Of a DNA stretch of 64,000 bases, positions 8,634-18,180 are shown piece by piece (positions within the stretch are counted from its first letter, which is position 1; each line of letters opens with the position of its first letter). A program made the translations under genes and the position numbers. The notes below the pieces were generated by a model. The model did not search any database and had not been told where the DNA came from. It saw only the letters and a list, made by a program, of their open reading frames with translations. The stretch is from assembly GCA_938034875.1 (NCBI GenBank), contig CALHND010000017.1:1-64000 (forward strand), written 5' to 3'. The DNA comes from an uncultured Clostridia bacterium. GTDB lineage: Bacteria > Bacillota > Clostridia > Oscillospirales > Acutalibacteraceae.

Positions 8634-9716
8634 TCAGTCAAGATAGCCTAAAGCACACAGCAGTTCTGCCATAAGAACACCGCCGCCGGCAGCGCCGCGC
8701 AGAGTGTTGTGCGAAAGGCAAACAAACTTATAATCATACTGTGAATCTTCACGTAGCCGTCCTGTAGAAATAGCCATACCACCCTCAAGGTCACGGTGCA
8801 TATTGGCCTGAGGCATATTATCCTCGGTGAAATAGTGGATAAACTGCTTTGGAGCGCTCGGCAGGTTCAGCTCCTGAGCCTTGCCGCTGAATTTGGCCCA
8901 TATGTCAAGGATTTGTTCCTTTGTGGGCTTTTTGTCGAAATCAACAAATACCGCTGCGGTGTGACCGTCGGAAACGGGTACGCGCAGACACTGTGCAGTA
9001 AATGCAGGAGAGGTAGCGGGAACGATTTGGTCGCCTTCAATTTTGCCCCAAATTTTAAGAGGCTCTTTTTCGGACTTCTCTTCCTCTCCGCCGATGTACG
9101 GAATGACATTGTCAACCATTTCGGGCCATGTTTCAAATGTTTTTCCGGCTCCGGAAATGGCCTGATATGTGCAAACCAGTACGCGTTTAACTCCAAATTC
9201 AGCGTCAAGCGGGTAAAGAGCGGGAACATAGCTTTGCAGTGAGCAGTTGGACTTAACTGCAATAAAACCGCGCTTTGTGCCAAGACGTCTTCTCTGTGCG
9301 TTAATTATCTCAGCGTGACTTGCGTTGATTTCGGGAATAATCATTGGGACATCCGGTGTAAAACGGTTGGCAGAGTTGTTGGACATAATTGGGCATTCTG
9401 CCTTTGCGTATTTTTCTTCAAGAGCTTTTATCTCATCTTTTTTCATATCAACGGCGCAGAAAGCAAAGTCAACCATTGATGCGATTTTCTCAACTTCTGC
9501 TTCTGCGTTGTAAACTGTCATTGTTTTAACTGCCTCGGGCATAGGTACGGGCATTTTCCATCTGCCGCCCAGAGCCTCTTCATATGTTTTACCTGCAGAA
9601 CGCGGGCTGGCAGCAAGAGCGGTAAGCTCAAACCACGGATGATTCTCAAGAAGCGTAATAAAACGCTGTCCAACCATGCCTGTTGCGCCGATGACGGCAA
9701 CCTTGTATTTTTTCAT
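8634..9716 (-). CDS. asd: Aspartate-semialdehyde dehydrogenase
   Basis: Reduces aspartyl phosphate to the semialdehyde. 360 residues from the ATG at 9716, chosen because GGAGG precedes it and MKKYKVAVIGATGMVG is the canonical start; a longer frame upstream adds 16 non-conserved residues. The active-site cysteine is Cys158 in KSNCSLQ. Length and sequence (SNCSLQSYVPALYPL) fit the longer archaeal/fungal-like subfamily rather than the roughly 330-residue enterobacterial type. It is the first gene of the dap operon. Confidence 0.94.
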   Translation of the reverse strand: MKKYKVAVIGATGMVGQRFITLLENHPWFELTALAASPRSAGKTYEEALGGRWKMPVPMPEAVKTMTVYNAEAEVEKIASMVDFAFCAVDMKKDEIKALEEKYAKAECPIMSNNSANRFTPDVPMIIPEINASHAEIINAQRRRLGTKRGFIAVKSNCSLQSYVPALYPLDAEFGVKRVLVCTYQAISGAGKTFETWPEMVDNVIPYIGGEEEKSEKEPLKIWGKIEGDQIVPATSPAFTAQCLRVPVSDGHTAAVFVDFDKKPTKEQILDIWAKFSGKAQELNLPSAPKQFIHYFTEDNMPQANMHRDLEGGMAISTGRLREDSQYDYKFVCLSHNTLRGAAGGGVLMAELLCALGYLD

Positions 9717-9745
9717 AATAATCCTCCTGACGGTAGCCTCACCAA

Positions 9746-9775
9746 AAAACCGTTGAAAACCCAACGTCCATCTTA
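9746..9775 (-). other. small hairpin in the asd leader
   Basis: On the minus strand the leader of asd contains CGTTG-GGTTTT-CAACG followed by GTTTTTT, about 40 bases before the start codon. It resembles a weak terminator or attenuator, but the stem is only 5 bp. I could not match it to a lysine riboswitch or T-box, and the 245-base gap to queA seems too short for either plus a promoter. Confidence 0.3.
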
Positions 9776-9961
9776 TATAATAGTAATATTCGAAAAAAGA
9801 TTTCGTCTATTTGCCACGATGACCTATTTAACACCGCGGAATTAAAGCTGGCTACATAAATATACAGCAACAATTTTAGCATTTATGAAAGCTGTTGTCA
9901 AATCATTTTATGTTATTTTTATGTATTTGACAATAAGATGAGGTATTGGAGATAAACTTAT

Positions 9962-11053
9962 ATGAAAAAATCTGATTTTTATTACGATTTACCCGAGGAA
10001 CTTATAGCTCAAACTCCTGTCGAACCCAGAAATCAGTCGCGGCTAATGGCTATAAAAAGGGACAGTGGCTTGATAGAACATAAGCATTTTTATAACCTTA
10101 CGGAATATTTAAAAGAGGGAGACTGCCTCATTCTTAACAATACCCGAGTTTTACCTGCACGAATTTTTGGTGTTAAGGAAGATACGGGCGCCGTAGTTGA
10201 GTTTGTTTTGCTTGCCCAGCGCGAGAATATGGTGTGGGAATGTCTTGCTGGCCCAGGTCGACGCGCAAAACCGGGCGCACGCTTTTCTTTTGGCGAAGGA
10301 TTGCTGTTTGGCGAGGTGCTCGATGTCATTGACGGGGGCAATCGACTTGTCCGCTTTGAATGTGACGGTGTGTTTTTCGATGTTCTTGACCGTGTGGGAC
10401 AAATGCCGTTGCCACCCTACATTCATGAAAAACTTGCTGACAAGGAACGATATCAAACTGTTTATTCAAAAGAACTTGGTTCAGCGGCAGCACCAACTGC
10501 AGGATTGCATTTTACTCCCCAGATGCTGGATGAGCTACGTGACCGTGGAGTAAACATCGGATTTGTTACACTACACGTCGGATTAGGCACATTCCGCCCT
10601 GTAAAAGAGGACGACGTAGAAAAGCATAAAATGCATTCTGAGCATTACTTTATGCCCGCAGAAACAGCACATTTAATAAATGAAACTAAGCGCAACGGCG
10701 GACGGGTAATATGCGTAGGCACCACCGGGTGCCGCACCGTAGAAAGCGTTTTTTCTTTTATGCTCAGAGATAATGAACGTGACATAACATATTATGACCG
10801 AGCCGACGAAAAAAGAGTAACACTGCTTCCGGAAGGACGCGATTTTTCAGGCGACACTGATATTTTCATTTACCCCGGTTATGAATTTAAGTGTATGGAT
10901 GCATTGATAACTAATTTTCATCTGCCCGAAAGCACGCTGATAATGCTTGTTTCGGCATTTCTCGGTTATGAAAATACAATGAATGCGTATAAAACAGCCG
11001 TAAATGAAAAATACAGATTTTTCTCGTTCGGTGATGCGATGTTTATTGGTTGA
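9962..11053 (+). CDS. queA: S-adenosylmethionine:tRNA ribosyltransferase-isomerase
   Basis: Transfers the ribosyl part of SAM to preQ1-tRNA to make epoxyqueuosine. 363 residues. Visible motifs include DFYYDLPEELIAQTP at the N-terminus, the LNNTRVLPARIFG block, TAGLHFTPQML, THVG-like TLHVGLGTFRPV and the C-terminal NFHLPESTLIMLVSAF. It starts at an ATG 31 bases upstream-spaced from tgt on the other side, and the two form the usual queA-tgt pair. A TTGACA at 9927-9932 lies upstream, but its -10 would fall on the ribosome binding site, so I do not call that promoter. Confidence 0.97.
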   Translation: MKKSDFYYDLPEELIAQTPVEPRNQSRLMAIKRDSGLIEHKHFYNLTEYLKEGDCLILNNTRVLPARIFGVKEDTGAVVEFVLLAQRENMVWECLAGPGRRAKPGARFSFGEGLLFGEVLDVIDGGNRLVRFECDGVFFDVLDRVGQMPLPPYIHEKLADKERYQTVYSKELGSAAAPTAGLHFTPQMLDELRDRGVNIGFVTLHVGLGTFRPVKEDDVEKHKMHSEHYFMPAETAHLINETKRNGGRVICVGTTGCRTVESVFSFMLRDNERDITYYDRADEKRVTLLPEGRDFSGDTDIFIYPGYEFKCMDALITNFHLPESTLIMLVSAFLGYENTMNAYKTAVNEKYRFFSFGDAMFIG

Positions 11054-11083
11054 TTAAGTAAAATAAAAAATTGGAGTATTATA

Positions 11084-12214
11084 ATGTATAAGCTTATAAA
11101 AAAACAAGGAAATGCTCGACGTGGCACTTTTGAAACTGTACACGGTACCGTTCAAACGCCTGCATTTATGAATGTAGCGACAGCAGCGGCAATAAAGGGC
11201 GGCATATCAGCATACGACCTTAAAGACCTTCACTGTCAGGTGATGTTGTCAAACACATACCACCTTAATTTGCGTCCATCGAGCGAAGTAATTAAGGAAG
11301 CAAGCGGTCTGCATAAATTCACAGGTTGGAATGGCCCGATACTAACAGACAGCGGCGGATTTCAGGTGTTTTCGCTGTCCTCACTGCGTAAAATCAGCGA
11401 GGAGGGTGTAACATTTGCCTCTCACATTGACGGTAGACGCATTTTTATGGGGCCCGAGGAAAGCATGCAAATTCAGTCCAATTTGGGATCAACCATAGCG
11501 ATGGCATTTGACGAATGTGTAGAGAACCCCGCTGCATATGATTATGCAAAGCAATCTGCAGATCGCACTGTTCGCTGGCTTATAAGATGCAAAAAGGAAA
11601 TGGAGCGCCTTAATTCACTCGATGATACCATTAACAAAAATCAACTTCTTTTTGGCATAAACCAGGGCAGTACGTACGAGGATCTGCGCATTGCACACAT
11701 GAAAGAAATTGCGTCGCTTGACATGGATGGCTACGCAATCGGCGGACTTGCAGTAGGCGAATCGGCCGAGGATATGTATCGCATAATTGAAGCGGTTGAG
11801 CCGCATATGCCAAAAGATAAAATTCGCTATCTGATGGGAGTAGGAACTCCGGCGAATATTCTTGAGGCGGTTGATAGAGGGGTTGACTTGTTTGACTGCG
11901 TTATGCCGAGCCGCAATGCTCGCCATGGGCATCTGTTTACATCAAACGGAACAATAAACCTTAATAATAATAAATATGAGCGCGATTTTACACCTGTTGA
12001 TCCGGAGTGTCAATGCCCGACTTGTCAAAATCACACGCGCGCTTATATCCGCCATTTGCTAAAGGCCGACGAAATGCTTGGTCATCGTCTGTGCGTAATG
12101 CATAACCTTTGGTTTTACAATACATTTATGGAGAAAATACGCGCGGCAATTGATGAAGACCGTTTTCCTGAGTTTAAAGCGCAAATGCTTGAAACCGTTT
12201 GTCGCAGAATATAA
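11084..12214 (+). CDS. tgt: tRNA-guanine(34) transglycosylase
   Basis: Exchanges G34 for preQ1 in tRNAs with GUN anticodons. 376 residues. Catalytic aspartates are in LTDSGGFQVFSL and DLFDCVMPSRNARHG, and the zinc site CxCxxC..H is visible as ECQCPTCQNHTRAYIRHL near the C-terminus. It follows queA by 30 bases. Together with queA it completes the later steps of queuosine formation; the preQ1 synthesis genes are not in this window. Confidence 0.97.
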   Translation: MYKLIKKQGNARRGTFETVHGTVQTPAFMNVATAAAIKGGISAYDLKDLHCQVMLSNTYHLNLRPSSEVIKEASGLHKFTGWNGPILTDSGGFQVFSLSSLRKISEEGVTFASHIDGRRIFMGPEESMQIQSNLGSTIAMAFDECVENPAAYDYAKQSADRTVRWLIRCKKEMERLNSLDDTINKNQLLFGINQGSTYEDLRIAHMKEIASLDMDGYAIGGLAVGESAEDMYRIIEAVEPHMPKDKIRYLMGVGTPANILEAVDRGVDLFDCVMPSRNARHGHLFTSNGTINLNNNKYERDFTPVDPECQCPTCQNHTRAYIRHLLKADEMLGHRLCVMHNLWFYNTFMEKIRAAIDEDRFPEFKAQMLETVCRRI

Positions 12215-12226
12215 TTTATTCAAATT

Positions 12227-12270
12227 AAAAATCACCGTTCCACAATATGAAGTGGAGCGGTGATTTTTTG
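12227..12270 (+). terminator. terminator after tgt
   Basis: Stem AAAATCACCGTTCCAC (12227-12243) with GTGGAGCGGTGATTTT (from 12252), with one G-T pair, then a T-run. Confidence 0.9.
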
Positions 12271-12315
12271 TGCACAATTACCTGAAAAAAGCTGAAATTT
12301 TTTGCATCAAAACTA

Positions 12316-12345
12316 TTGCAAAAACCATAGCAGGTGATGTATAAT
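12316..12345 (+). promoter_or_regulatory. promoter of the dcw cluster
   Basis: TTGCAA (12316-12321), 18 bases, TATAAT (12340-12345), about 75 bases before mraZ. Confidence 0.75.
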
Positions 12346-12366
12346 AGCATCAAAATAACAGTGAAG

Positions 12367-12396
12367 TGGGTTAAAAGGGAGCAAAATGGTGCAAAA
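12367..12396 (+). promoter_or_regulatory. three 10-bp repeats, probable MraZ operator
   Basis: Three contiguous decamers: TGGGTTAAAA, GGGAGCAAAA, TGGTGCAAAA. This matches the known arrangement of MraZ operators (TGGGN or GTGG-type blocks with 5-base spacers, 10-bp period) between the mra promoter and mraZ. Autoregulation by MraZ is inferred from that. Confidence 0.65.
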
Positions 12397-12420
12397 CTCA
12401 CCTGAAAGGAGGATGTTACA

Positions 12421-12846
12421 ATGACAGGAACGTTTTTTCATAACGTGGATAAAAAGGACAGAATTTTTATTCCAGCTAAAATCAGGGAAGAATTGGGATC
12501 CAGCTTTGTAATGTCCATTCCGTTTGACGGTCAGCCATGCATCTCCATTTACACCAATGAATACTGGTCCGGCATGAAGCAGAGAATTGATGCATTGCCG
12601 TATCAGGAAAAAATGCTTATTATGCGTGTTGTCGGCCCACTTACTGATGACAACACAGTGTGCGATGCTCAGGGGCGCGTACACATTCCGGCAGAACTTA
12701 AAAAGCACGCCGGTTTAAACGAAAAGGTTTGCATAATCGGCACGTCAGAAACGCTCGAAATATGGAACGAGGAAACATGGAGAGAACGCAAGGCCAAAGA
12801 AGAAGCCGAAGGTCTTGCAAATATTCTGGGCCGTATCTCGTTATAA
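12421..12846 (+). CDS. mraZ: Transcriptional regulator MraZ
   Basis: 141 residues with two SpoVT/AbrB-like half-domains, each carrying the DxxxR motif: DKKDRIFIP (residues 10-18) and DAQGRVHIPAELKKHAGL (from about residue 82). MraZ binds repeats upstream of its own gene and represses or modulates the division cluster; three such decamers are visible at 12367-12396. First gene of the dcw operon, with AAAGGAGG before the ATG. Confidence 0.95.
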   Translation: MTGTFFHNVDKKDRIFIPAKIREELGSSFVMSIPFDGQPCISIYTNEYWSGMKQRIDALPYQEKMLIMRVVGPLTDDNTVCDAQGRVHIPAELKKHAGLNEKVCIIGTSETLEIWNEETWRERKAKEEAEGLANILGRISL

Positions 12847-12864
12847 GGGGTCGGAGCAAAAAAG

Positions 12865-13788
12865 ATGGAATTTAAACATATATCGGTGCTGCTGAATGAA
12901 TCAGTAGAAGCACTGAATATAAAACCAGACGGTATTTATATTGACGGTACCGCCGGTGGAGCAGGGCACTCGATTGAAATAGCAAAACGTTTGACAACGG
13001 GGCGCCTGATAGCGTTGGATAAGGACCCCGATGCTGTAAAGACTGCTACAGAGCGTCTTGCACCATACAAATGTGCAACAGTAGTGAACTCTGATTTTTC
13101 TAATTTTGACTCGGTGCTTTCATCTATGAATATTGAAAAGGTTGACGGAATACTGCTTGACTTGGGAGTATCGTCACACCAAATTGATACAGCCGAGCGT
13201 GGATTTTCATTTCATTCCGATGCACCGCTAGACATGAGAATGTCACAGCAGGGCAGAAGTGCACGCGATTTTGTTAATGAGGAAAGCGTGGACACAATTT
13301 CAAGGGTTTTGCGCGACTATTCAGATGAAAAGTTCGCGTTCAGAATTGCTAAAGCAATAGTTTCTGCAAGGGAAACGGCTCCGATTGAAACAACTTTACA
13401 GCTTGCTGAAATAGTATCGTCTGCCGTACCTGCGGCAGCAAGGCGTGACGGGCATCCTGCACGCAGAACGTTTCAGGCAATACGTATTGCTGTTAACGGC
13501 GAGCTCGATTGCTTGGCAGATTTTCTGTCAAAGGCAATTGATTACATGAATGTTGGCGGAGTTATAGCCATAATCACTTTTCATTCTATTGAAGACAGAA
13601 TGGTTAAACACGCATTTGCCGACTGGAATGTCGGGTGTACCTGTCCAAAAGATTTTCCGATATGTGTTTGCGGAAAAACGGCAAAGGCAGCTTTTGTATC
13701 ACGAAAGGCAATTACAGCTGACGATGATCAGTTGAATCAAAATATAAGAGCGCGCAGTGCGCGTTTACGTGCAATATATAAATTATAA
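12865..13788 (+). CDS. rsmH: 16S rRNA (cytosine(1402)-N4)-methyltransferase
   Basis: SAM-dependent methylation of C1402 in the decoding centre. 307 residues. HISVLLNESVEAL at the N-terminus, the SAM loop DGTAGGAGHS (28-37), LDLGVSSHQID, and the C-terminal ARSARLRAIYK are all family hallmarks. 18 bases after mraZ, in the conserved mraZ-rsmH-ftsL order. Confidence 0.97.
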   Translation: MEFKHISVLLNESVEALNIKPDGIYIDGTAGGAGHSIEIAKRLTTGRLIALDKDPDAVKTATERLAPYKCATVVNSDFSNFDSVLSSMNIEKVDGILLDLGVSSHQIDTAERGFSFHSDAPLDMRMSQQGRSARDFVNEESVDTISRVLRDYSDEKFAFRIAKAIVSARETAPIETTLQLAEIVSSAVPAAARRDGHPARRTFQAIRIAVNGELDCLADFLSKAIDYMNVGGVIAIITFHSIEDRMVKHAFADWNVGCTCPKDFPICVCGKTAKAAFVSRKAITADDDQLNQNIRARSARLRAIYKL

Positions 13789-13802
13789 GGGAGAGCTCAC
13801 AG

Positions 13803-14306
13803 TTGGAACATAAGGCGAATTACGGTCACAGATATTATGTTGAAAGCACAGCATATGATTTTGATATGTTTACCCAAAAATCACAGCGTGCATCAAATGT
13901 GGTAGATTTCAATAAGGTTAATAAAAAGACAGCCTCTAAAGTACATAGGCAGTCATCGAAATCAAAAACATCTCATAAAGTTAATATGCGCACCGTGTCT
14001 GCTGTAATGGTAAGCCTGCTGTTTATCGGTTTGTTTGGAATAAACATTTACCTGCGCGGAGAAATTAACGAAGTCAGCACTCAGATTTCAAAGGTTGAGA
14101 AGCAAATTGACCAAAAAGAAAGCGAATATACAGCATTAGAGGTCGAATTTGATAACCGCGTGTCGTATAAAAACCTTGAAAGCGCTGCTGCTGAGATTGG
14201 AATGCAAAAAGCACAAAAGCATCAGGTTAATTACATAATAACCAACGATGAAAATCGGTCAGAGGAGATTGACGGCGGAAAATTTGTAACAGCCGACAAT
14301 AATTGA
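13803..14306 (+). CDS. ftsL: FtsL-like cell division protein
   Basis: 167 residues from a TTG codon behind GGGAGAG. A basic cytoplasmic N-terminus of about 60 residues is followed by one membrane helix (about residues 65-82, VMVSLLFIGLFGINIYLRG) and a coiled-coil-forming outer segment (VSTQISKVEKQIDQKESEY). This is the FtsL/DivIC layout, and the position between rsmH and the PBP gene is the usual one for ftsL. Sequence conservation in this family is low, so the assignment rests mostly on topology and context. Confidence 0.8.
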   Translation: MEHKANYGHRYYVESTAYDFDMFTQKSQRASNVVDFNKVNKKTASKVHRQSSKSKTSHKVNMRTVSAVMVSLLFIGLFGINIYLRGEINEVSTQISKVEKQIDQKESEYTALEVEFDNRVSYKNLESAAAEIGMQKAQKHQVNYIITNDENRSEEIDGGKFVTADNN

Positions 14307-14369
14307 CTATGATTTACAAGAAAAAGTGCAATAATATGATTGCAGATAAATCATTAGTGAGATAAAAAT

Positions 14370-14422
14370 AAAATTTTCGTGAGAGCGTCTGTATAACGGA
14401 CATTTGCTGTCGCGAAAATTTT
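14370..14422 (+). other. nested hairpin upstream of the PBP gene
   Basis: A 10-bp perfect outer stem AAAATTTTCG (14370-14379) with CGAAAATTTT (14413-14422), enclosing a second stem GTCTG/CGGAC (14387-14391, 14397-14401). It is followed by TTGC rather than a T-run, so it is not a standard terminator. It lies in the 163-base gap between ftsL and the PBP gene, about 48 bases before the start codon. Confidence 0.6.
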
Positions 14423-14469
14423 GCATTTATCAGTACTTTATTTATTGTTTAGAAAGGGTAGTTTTTGCT

Positions 14470-16692
14470 ATGGGATATGGCTCAACAAGGTCAATGCGCC
14501 AGCGCGCACTTGCCATTTTACTTATAATAACTGTGGGTTTTTTTGGTGTAGCCGGAATAAACCTTATCAATTATATGCTTATAAACTCGTCGTTTTATCA
14601 GCAAAAGGCTACTAAGCAGCAGCTTCAGGATGCCGAGATTGCAGCAAAACGCGGTGATATTTATGACCGTAATATGGAAGTGCTTGCAACAAGCGCTTCT
14701 GCATACACGGTTTACATAACACCGCAAGATATTGATGATGATGAGACAGCAAAGAAAATATCAAAGGGTCTTTCAGAGCTGCTTGATTTATCATATGACG
14801 ATGTTTATGCGGCAACACAGAAAAAAACATATTACGAAAAAATTAAAAACAAGGTAGATCAGTCGCTTGCAAACAAGGTGAGAACTTTTATAAGTGAAAA
14901 TGAGTTGGGTGCAATTATCGGACTTGACGAAAGTTCAAAACGCTATTATCCCAATGATAACCTTGCGTCTACTGTTCTGGGATTTGTAGGATCGGATAAC
15001 CAAGGACTTAGCGGTTTGGAATCATACTATGACGATACGCTTAAGGGTGTGCCGGGCAGAGTAATTGCTGCAAAAAATGCAACCGGAGCAGATATGCCTT
15101 TCAGTTACGAAAAGGTTGTTGATGCACAGTCGGGTAATTCTCTGGTGCTTACGGTAGATAACTACATTCAGTATGTTTCCGAAAAATATCTTGAAGAGGC
15201 TGTAACACAATATTCGTGTAATGAGCGTGGATGTGTTATTGTAATGGATCCTAAAACCGGCGAAATCTTAGCAATGACCACAAAACCGGATTTCAATCCC
15301 AATACACCATTTACTATTTATGATAAAACAACAGCTGAAGCCATTGAGTTGCTCACCGGAGAAGAAAGATCAAAAGCGTTATCTAATGCGCAGCAAAAGC
15401 AGTGGAGAAATAAGGCTGTTTCCGACACATACGAGCCGGGTTCTGTATTTAAAATTGTAACCGGATCAGCGGCTTATGAAGAGGGAAAGATTACAAAAAG
15501 CAGTACATTTAACTGCGGTGGTAAAATCACAATTGCAGGTACCACTTATAACTGTCATAAGCATGCGGGACACGGCCATCAGGACCTTGCCGATGCATTT
15601 AAAAATTCTTGCAACCCGGCATTTATTCAAATAGGACAAATGCTTGGCACAGAGCTTTTCTTTAAGTATTTCCAGTCATATGGCTTAACAGAAAAGACAG
15701 GAATAGATTTGCCGGGAGAAGCATCTACCGTTGCAGGTGTCAGCTATCATGATATAAGCACAATGTCAATAGTCGACCTTGCATCAGAGTCGTTCGGTCA
15801 GGGTTTTAATGTAACCCCGATTCAGCTTGCTACTGCAGTTTGTGCGGCAGTTAACGGAGGATATTTGGTAGAGCCTCATATTGTAAAAGAAATAGTTGAC
15901 GCAGAAGGTAACACAGTTAAAAAGATGGATGCAACCGTTAAGCGTCAGGTAATATCTGAAGAAACAAGCAAGGCTATTTGCTCATTCTTGCAGGGAGTAG
16001 TAAGCGAAGGATCCGGTAAAAACTCTTATGTTGCAGGTTATAGAGTAGGCGGTAAAACAGGAACATCTCAAAAGCTTGCTCAAAGTAACGCTGACGGCGT
16101 AAAAAGACTAGTCGCTTCCTTCTGCGGAATCGCTCCGTGCGATGATGCACAGCTTGTAGTGCTTGTAATGCTCGATGAGCCGAATGCTCCTGTTATATAC
16201 GGCGGAACTCTTGCTGCACCGGTTGCAGGTAAAATTTTTGCCGACGTATTACCTTATCTAGGAGTAGAGGCGGTTTATACAGAGGACGAAATGAAGGAAA
16301 TTGACATTACTACACCGTCACTTATCGGTAAAACGGTTGAGGCTGCAAAGCAGGAACTTGAGTCGGCTGGCATTTCAGTAAAGGTAGTGGGTAGCGGAGA
16401 TAAGGTAGTACGCCAGCTTCCGTCATCCGGTCAGTTAATTTCACACAACGGAACAGTTGTAATTTATACTGATGGAGCAGAGAATACTAAGGTAACTGTA
16501 CCTGATTTCACAGGGTATACTATTGCTGGAGCAAATTCTCTTGCAAATCAATATCAGTTGAATATAGCGCTATCGGGAGTAACCGGTCAAAACAGCGGTG
16601 CGACAGCATACAGCCAGTCGATTGCCGCAGGTCAAGAGGTTGACATGGGAACTGTTATAACAGTCGGCTTCCGAGTAGTCAGCACTGACTAA
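14470..16692 (+). CDS. Penicillin-binding protein 2-type transpeptidase with PASTA domains (SpoVD/PBP2B-like)
   Basis: A 740-residue class B PBP that cross-links peptidoglycan at the septum or in the spore cortex. One N-terminal membrane helix (ALAILLIITVGFFGVAGINL), the PBP dimerisation domain, then the transpeptidase motifs SxxK (EPGSVFKI), SxN (KNSCNPAF) and KTGT (GGKTGTSQK), and two C-terminal PASTA units. The PASTA pair favours SpoVD. I start at the ATG at 14470, which has AGAAAGGG; an upstream frame of 22 codons has no such support. The position next to murE and mraY is that of spoVD/pbpB in other Firmicutes. Confidence 0.93.
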   Translation: MGYGSTRSMRQRALAILLIITVGFFGVAGINLINYMLINSSFYQQKATKQQLQDAEIAAKRGDIYDRNMEVLATSASAYTVYITPQDIDDDETAKKISKGLSELLDLSYDDVYAATQKKTYYEKIKNKVDQSLANKVRTFISENELGAIIGLDESSKRYYPNDNLASTVLGFVGSDNQGLSGLESYYDDTLKGVPGRVIAAKNATGADMPFSYEKVVDAQSGNSLVLTVDNYIQYVSEKYLEEAVTQYSCNERGCVIVMDPKTGEILAMTTKPDFNPNTPFTIYDKTTAEAIELLTGEERSKALSNAQQKQWRNKAVSDTYEPGSVFKIVTGSAAYEEGKITKSSTFNCGGKITIAGTTYNCHKHAGHGHQDLADAFKNSCNPAFIQIGQMLGTELFFKYFQSYGLTEKTGIDLPGEASTVAGVSYHDISTMSIVDLASESFGQGFNVTPIQLATAVCAAVNGGYLVEPHIVKEIVDAEGNTVKKMDATVKRQVISEETSKAICSFLQGVVSEGSGKNSYVAGYRVGGKTGTSQKLAQSNADGVKRLVASFCGIAPCDDAQLVVLVMLDEPNAPVIYGGTLAAPVAGKIFADVLPYLGVEAVYTEDEMKEIDITTPSLIGKTVEAAKQELESAGISVKVVGSGDKVVRQLPSSGQLISHNGTVVIYTDGAENTKVTVPDFTGYTIAGANSLANQYQLNIALSGVTGQNSGATAYSQSIAAGQEVDMGTVITVGFRVVSTD

Positions 16693-16715
16693 AAAACACA
16701 AAAGGGGCAAAAAAT

Positions 16716-18161
16716 ATGAAGCTTACCGATTTTTTGAATAATGTTCCGTCTCGTTTTGCAGATATTGAGCTAACCGATATTACAAATGATTCCCGTAGAG
16801 TAGTAAAAGGCTGCGCGTTTGTGTGTATAATCGGCAGCACTTCGGATGGTCATGACTTTGCGGCTGATGCCGCACAAAAAGGCGCTGCAGTAATCATTAC
16901 TCAGCGCGACATGGGGCTTGATAATCAAATTGTTGTAAACGATACACATAAGGCTTATGCAGACGGCTGCGCAGCTTATTTTGGAAACGCTGCTGACAGT
17001 TTAAAGCTAATCGGCATTACTGGCACGAACGGAAAAACAACCGTAACCTATCTTGTTAAATCGGTGCTTGAACAGCTTGGCAAAAAAGTCGGTTTAATAG
17101 GCACTATCCAAAATATGATTGGCAATGACGAGTTGCCGGCAAAAAATACTACACCAGATGCGTATGAGCTTCATAGCCTTTTTAGAAAAATGGTTGATGC
17201 AGGCTGCGAATATTGCATAATGGAAGTTTCGTCTCACGCTCTTGATCAAAAAAGAGTCAACGGATTGCACTTTGCAGTTGCAGGACTCACAAATATATCA
17301 CAAGACCATTTGGACTACCACGGTACTATGGATAATTACATAGCCGCAAAGAAAAAGCTGTTTTCTATGTGCGATATCGGAGTATTTAATGCCGACGATG
17401 CGTGCTGTGAGCAGCTTATGGACGGTGTTCCGTGTAAAACCATTACCTACTCGGTTAATAACGGCGTTTCTGACTATATTGCAAAGGGAATGACATGTCG
17501 CTCTGATGGTGTAAACTTTGAGCTTATTGGCGACAGCGTAATAAGCCGAATCAAGCTGAAAACCCCGGGTAAATTTTCGGTTTACAACGGACTTTGTGCG
17601 GTGTCAATGGTATTGGCACTTGGCTTTGAATTTGACATCGTTGCTACAGCACTTAGCAATTCAACTGCTGTAAAGGGCAGGGCAGAGGTTGTACCGACTA
17701 ACAAAGATTTTACGGTAATAATCGACTACGCACACACTCCTGACGGAATAGAAAACATATTGTCCACCATGCGCGAAATTAAAACGGGCAGATTGGTAGC
17801 GCTTTTTGGCTGTGGTGGCGATAGAGACAGAACAAAGCGTCCGAAAATGGCTGAAGCATCGGCAAAGCTTGCTGATTTTGTAATAGTTACAAGCGACAAT
17901 CCCCGTTCAGAAGATCCCCAGCGCATTATCGATGATGTACTGGTAGGACTTCAAAACAGTGATACGCCATACAAAGTTATTGTAAATCGTGCAGATGCGA
18001 TTAAATGGGCAATAGAAAATGCACAGTCGGATGACCTTATTGTGCTTATGGGAAAAGGCCACGAGACTTACCAGATACTTGCCGACAAAACAATACATTT
18101 TGATGAGCGCGAGGTCGTCAATGATGCTTTAATAAATCTTGAGGACACTCAGATTATATAA
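16716..18161 (+). CDS. murE: UDP-MurNAc-L-Ala-D-Glu:meso-diaminopimelate ligase
   Basis: Adds the third stem-peptide residue. 481 residues, three Mur-ligase domains: ATP loop GITGTNGKTT near residue 105, carbamylated-lysine region, and the C-terminal specificity motif DNPR (in SDNPRSEDP, about residue 394), which marks meso-DAP rather than L-lysine specificity. This agrees with the asd-dapA-dapB operon. 23 bases after the PBP gene. The murF gene that often follows is absent. Confidence 0.97.
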   Translation: MKLTDFLNNVPSRFADIELTDITNDSRRVVKGCAFVCIIGSTSDGHDFAADAAQKGAAVIITQRDMGLDNQIVVNDTHKAYADGCAAYFGNAADSLKLIGITGTNGKTTVTYLVKSVLEQLGKKVGLIGTIQNMIGNDELPAKNTTPDAYELHSLFRKMVDAGCEYCIMEVSSHALDQKRVNGLHFAVAGLTNISQDHLDYHGTMDNYIAAKKKLFSMCDIGVFNADDACCEQLMDGVPCKTITYSVNNGVSDYIAKGMTCRSDGVNFELIGDSVISRIKLKTPGKFSVYNGLCAVSMVLALGFEFDIVATALSNSTAVKGRAEVVPTNKDFTVIIDYAHTPDGIENILSTMREIKTGRLVALFGCGGDRDRTKRPKMAEASAKLADFVIVTSDNPRSEDPQRIIDDVLVGLQNSDTPYKVIVNRADAIKWAIENAQSDDLIVLMGKGHETYQILADKTIHFDEREVVNDALINLEDTQII

Positions 18162-18180
18162 ATAACAGAGGTGAAAATAT

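Noticed and set aside
9927..9950. TTGACA upstream of queA as a promoter
   Set aside because: The matching -10 would fall on the ribosome binding site of queA, and no TATAAT-like hexamer is at 16-18 bases.
9717..9961. Lysine riboswitch or T-box before asd
   Set aside because: I could not find the conserved core sequences, and only 245 bases separate asd and queA, which must also hold two promoters; only a weak hairpin is reported.
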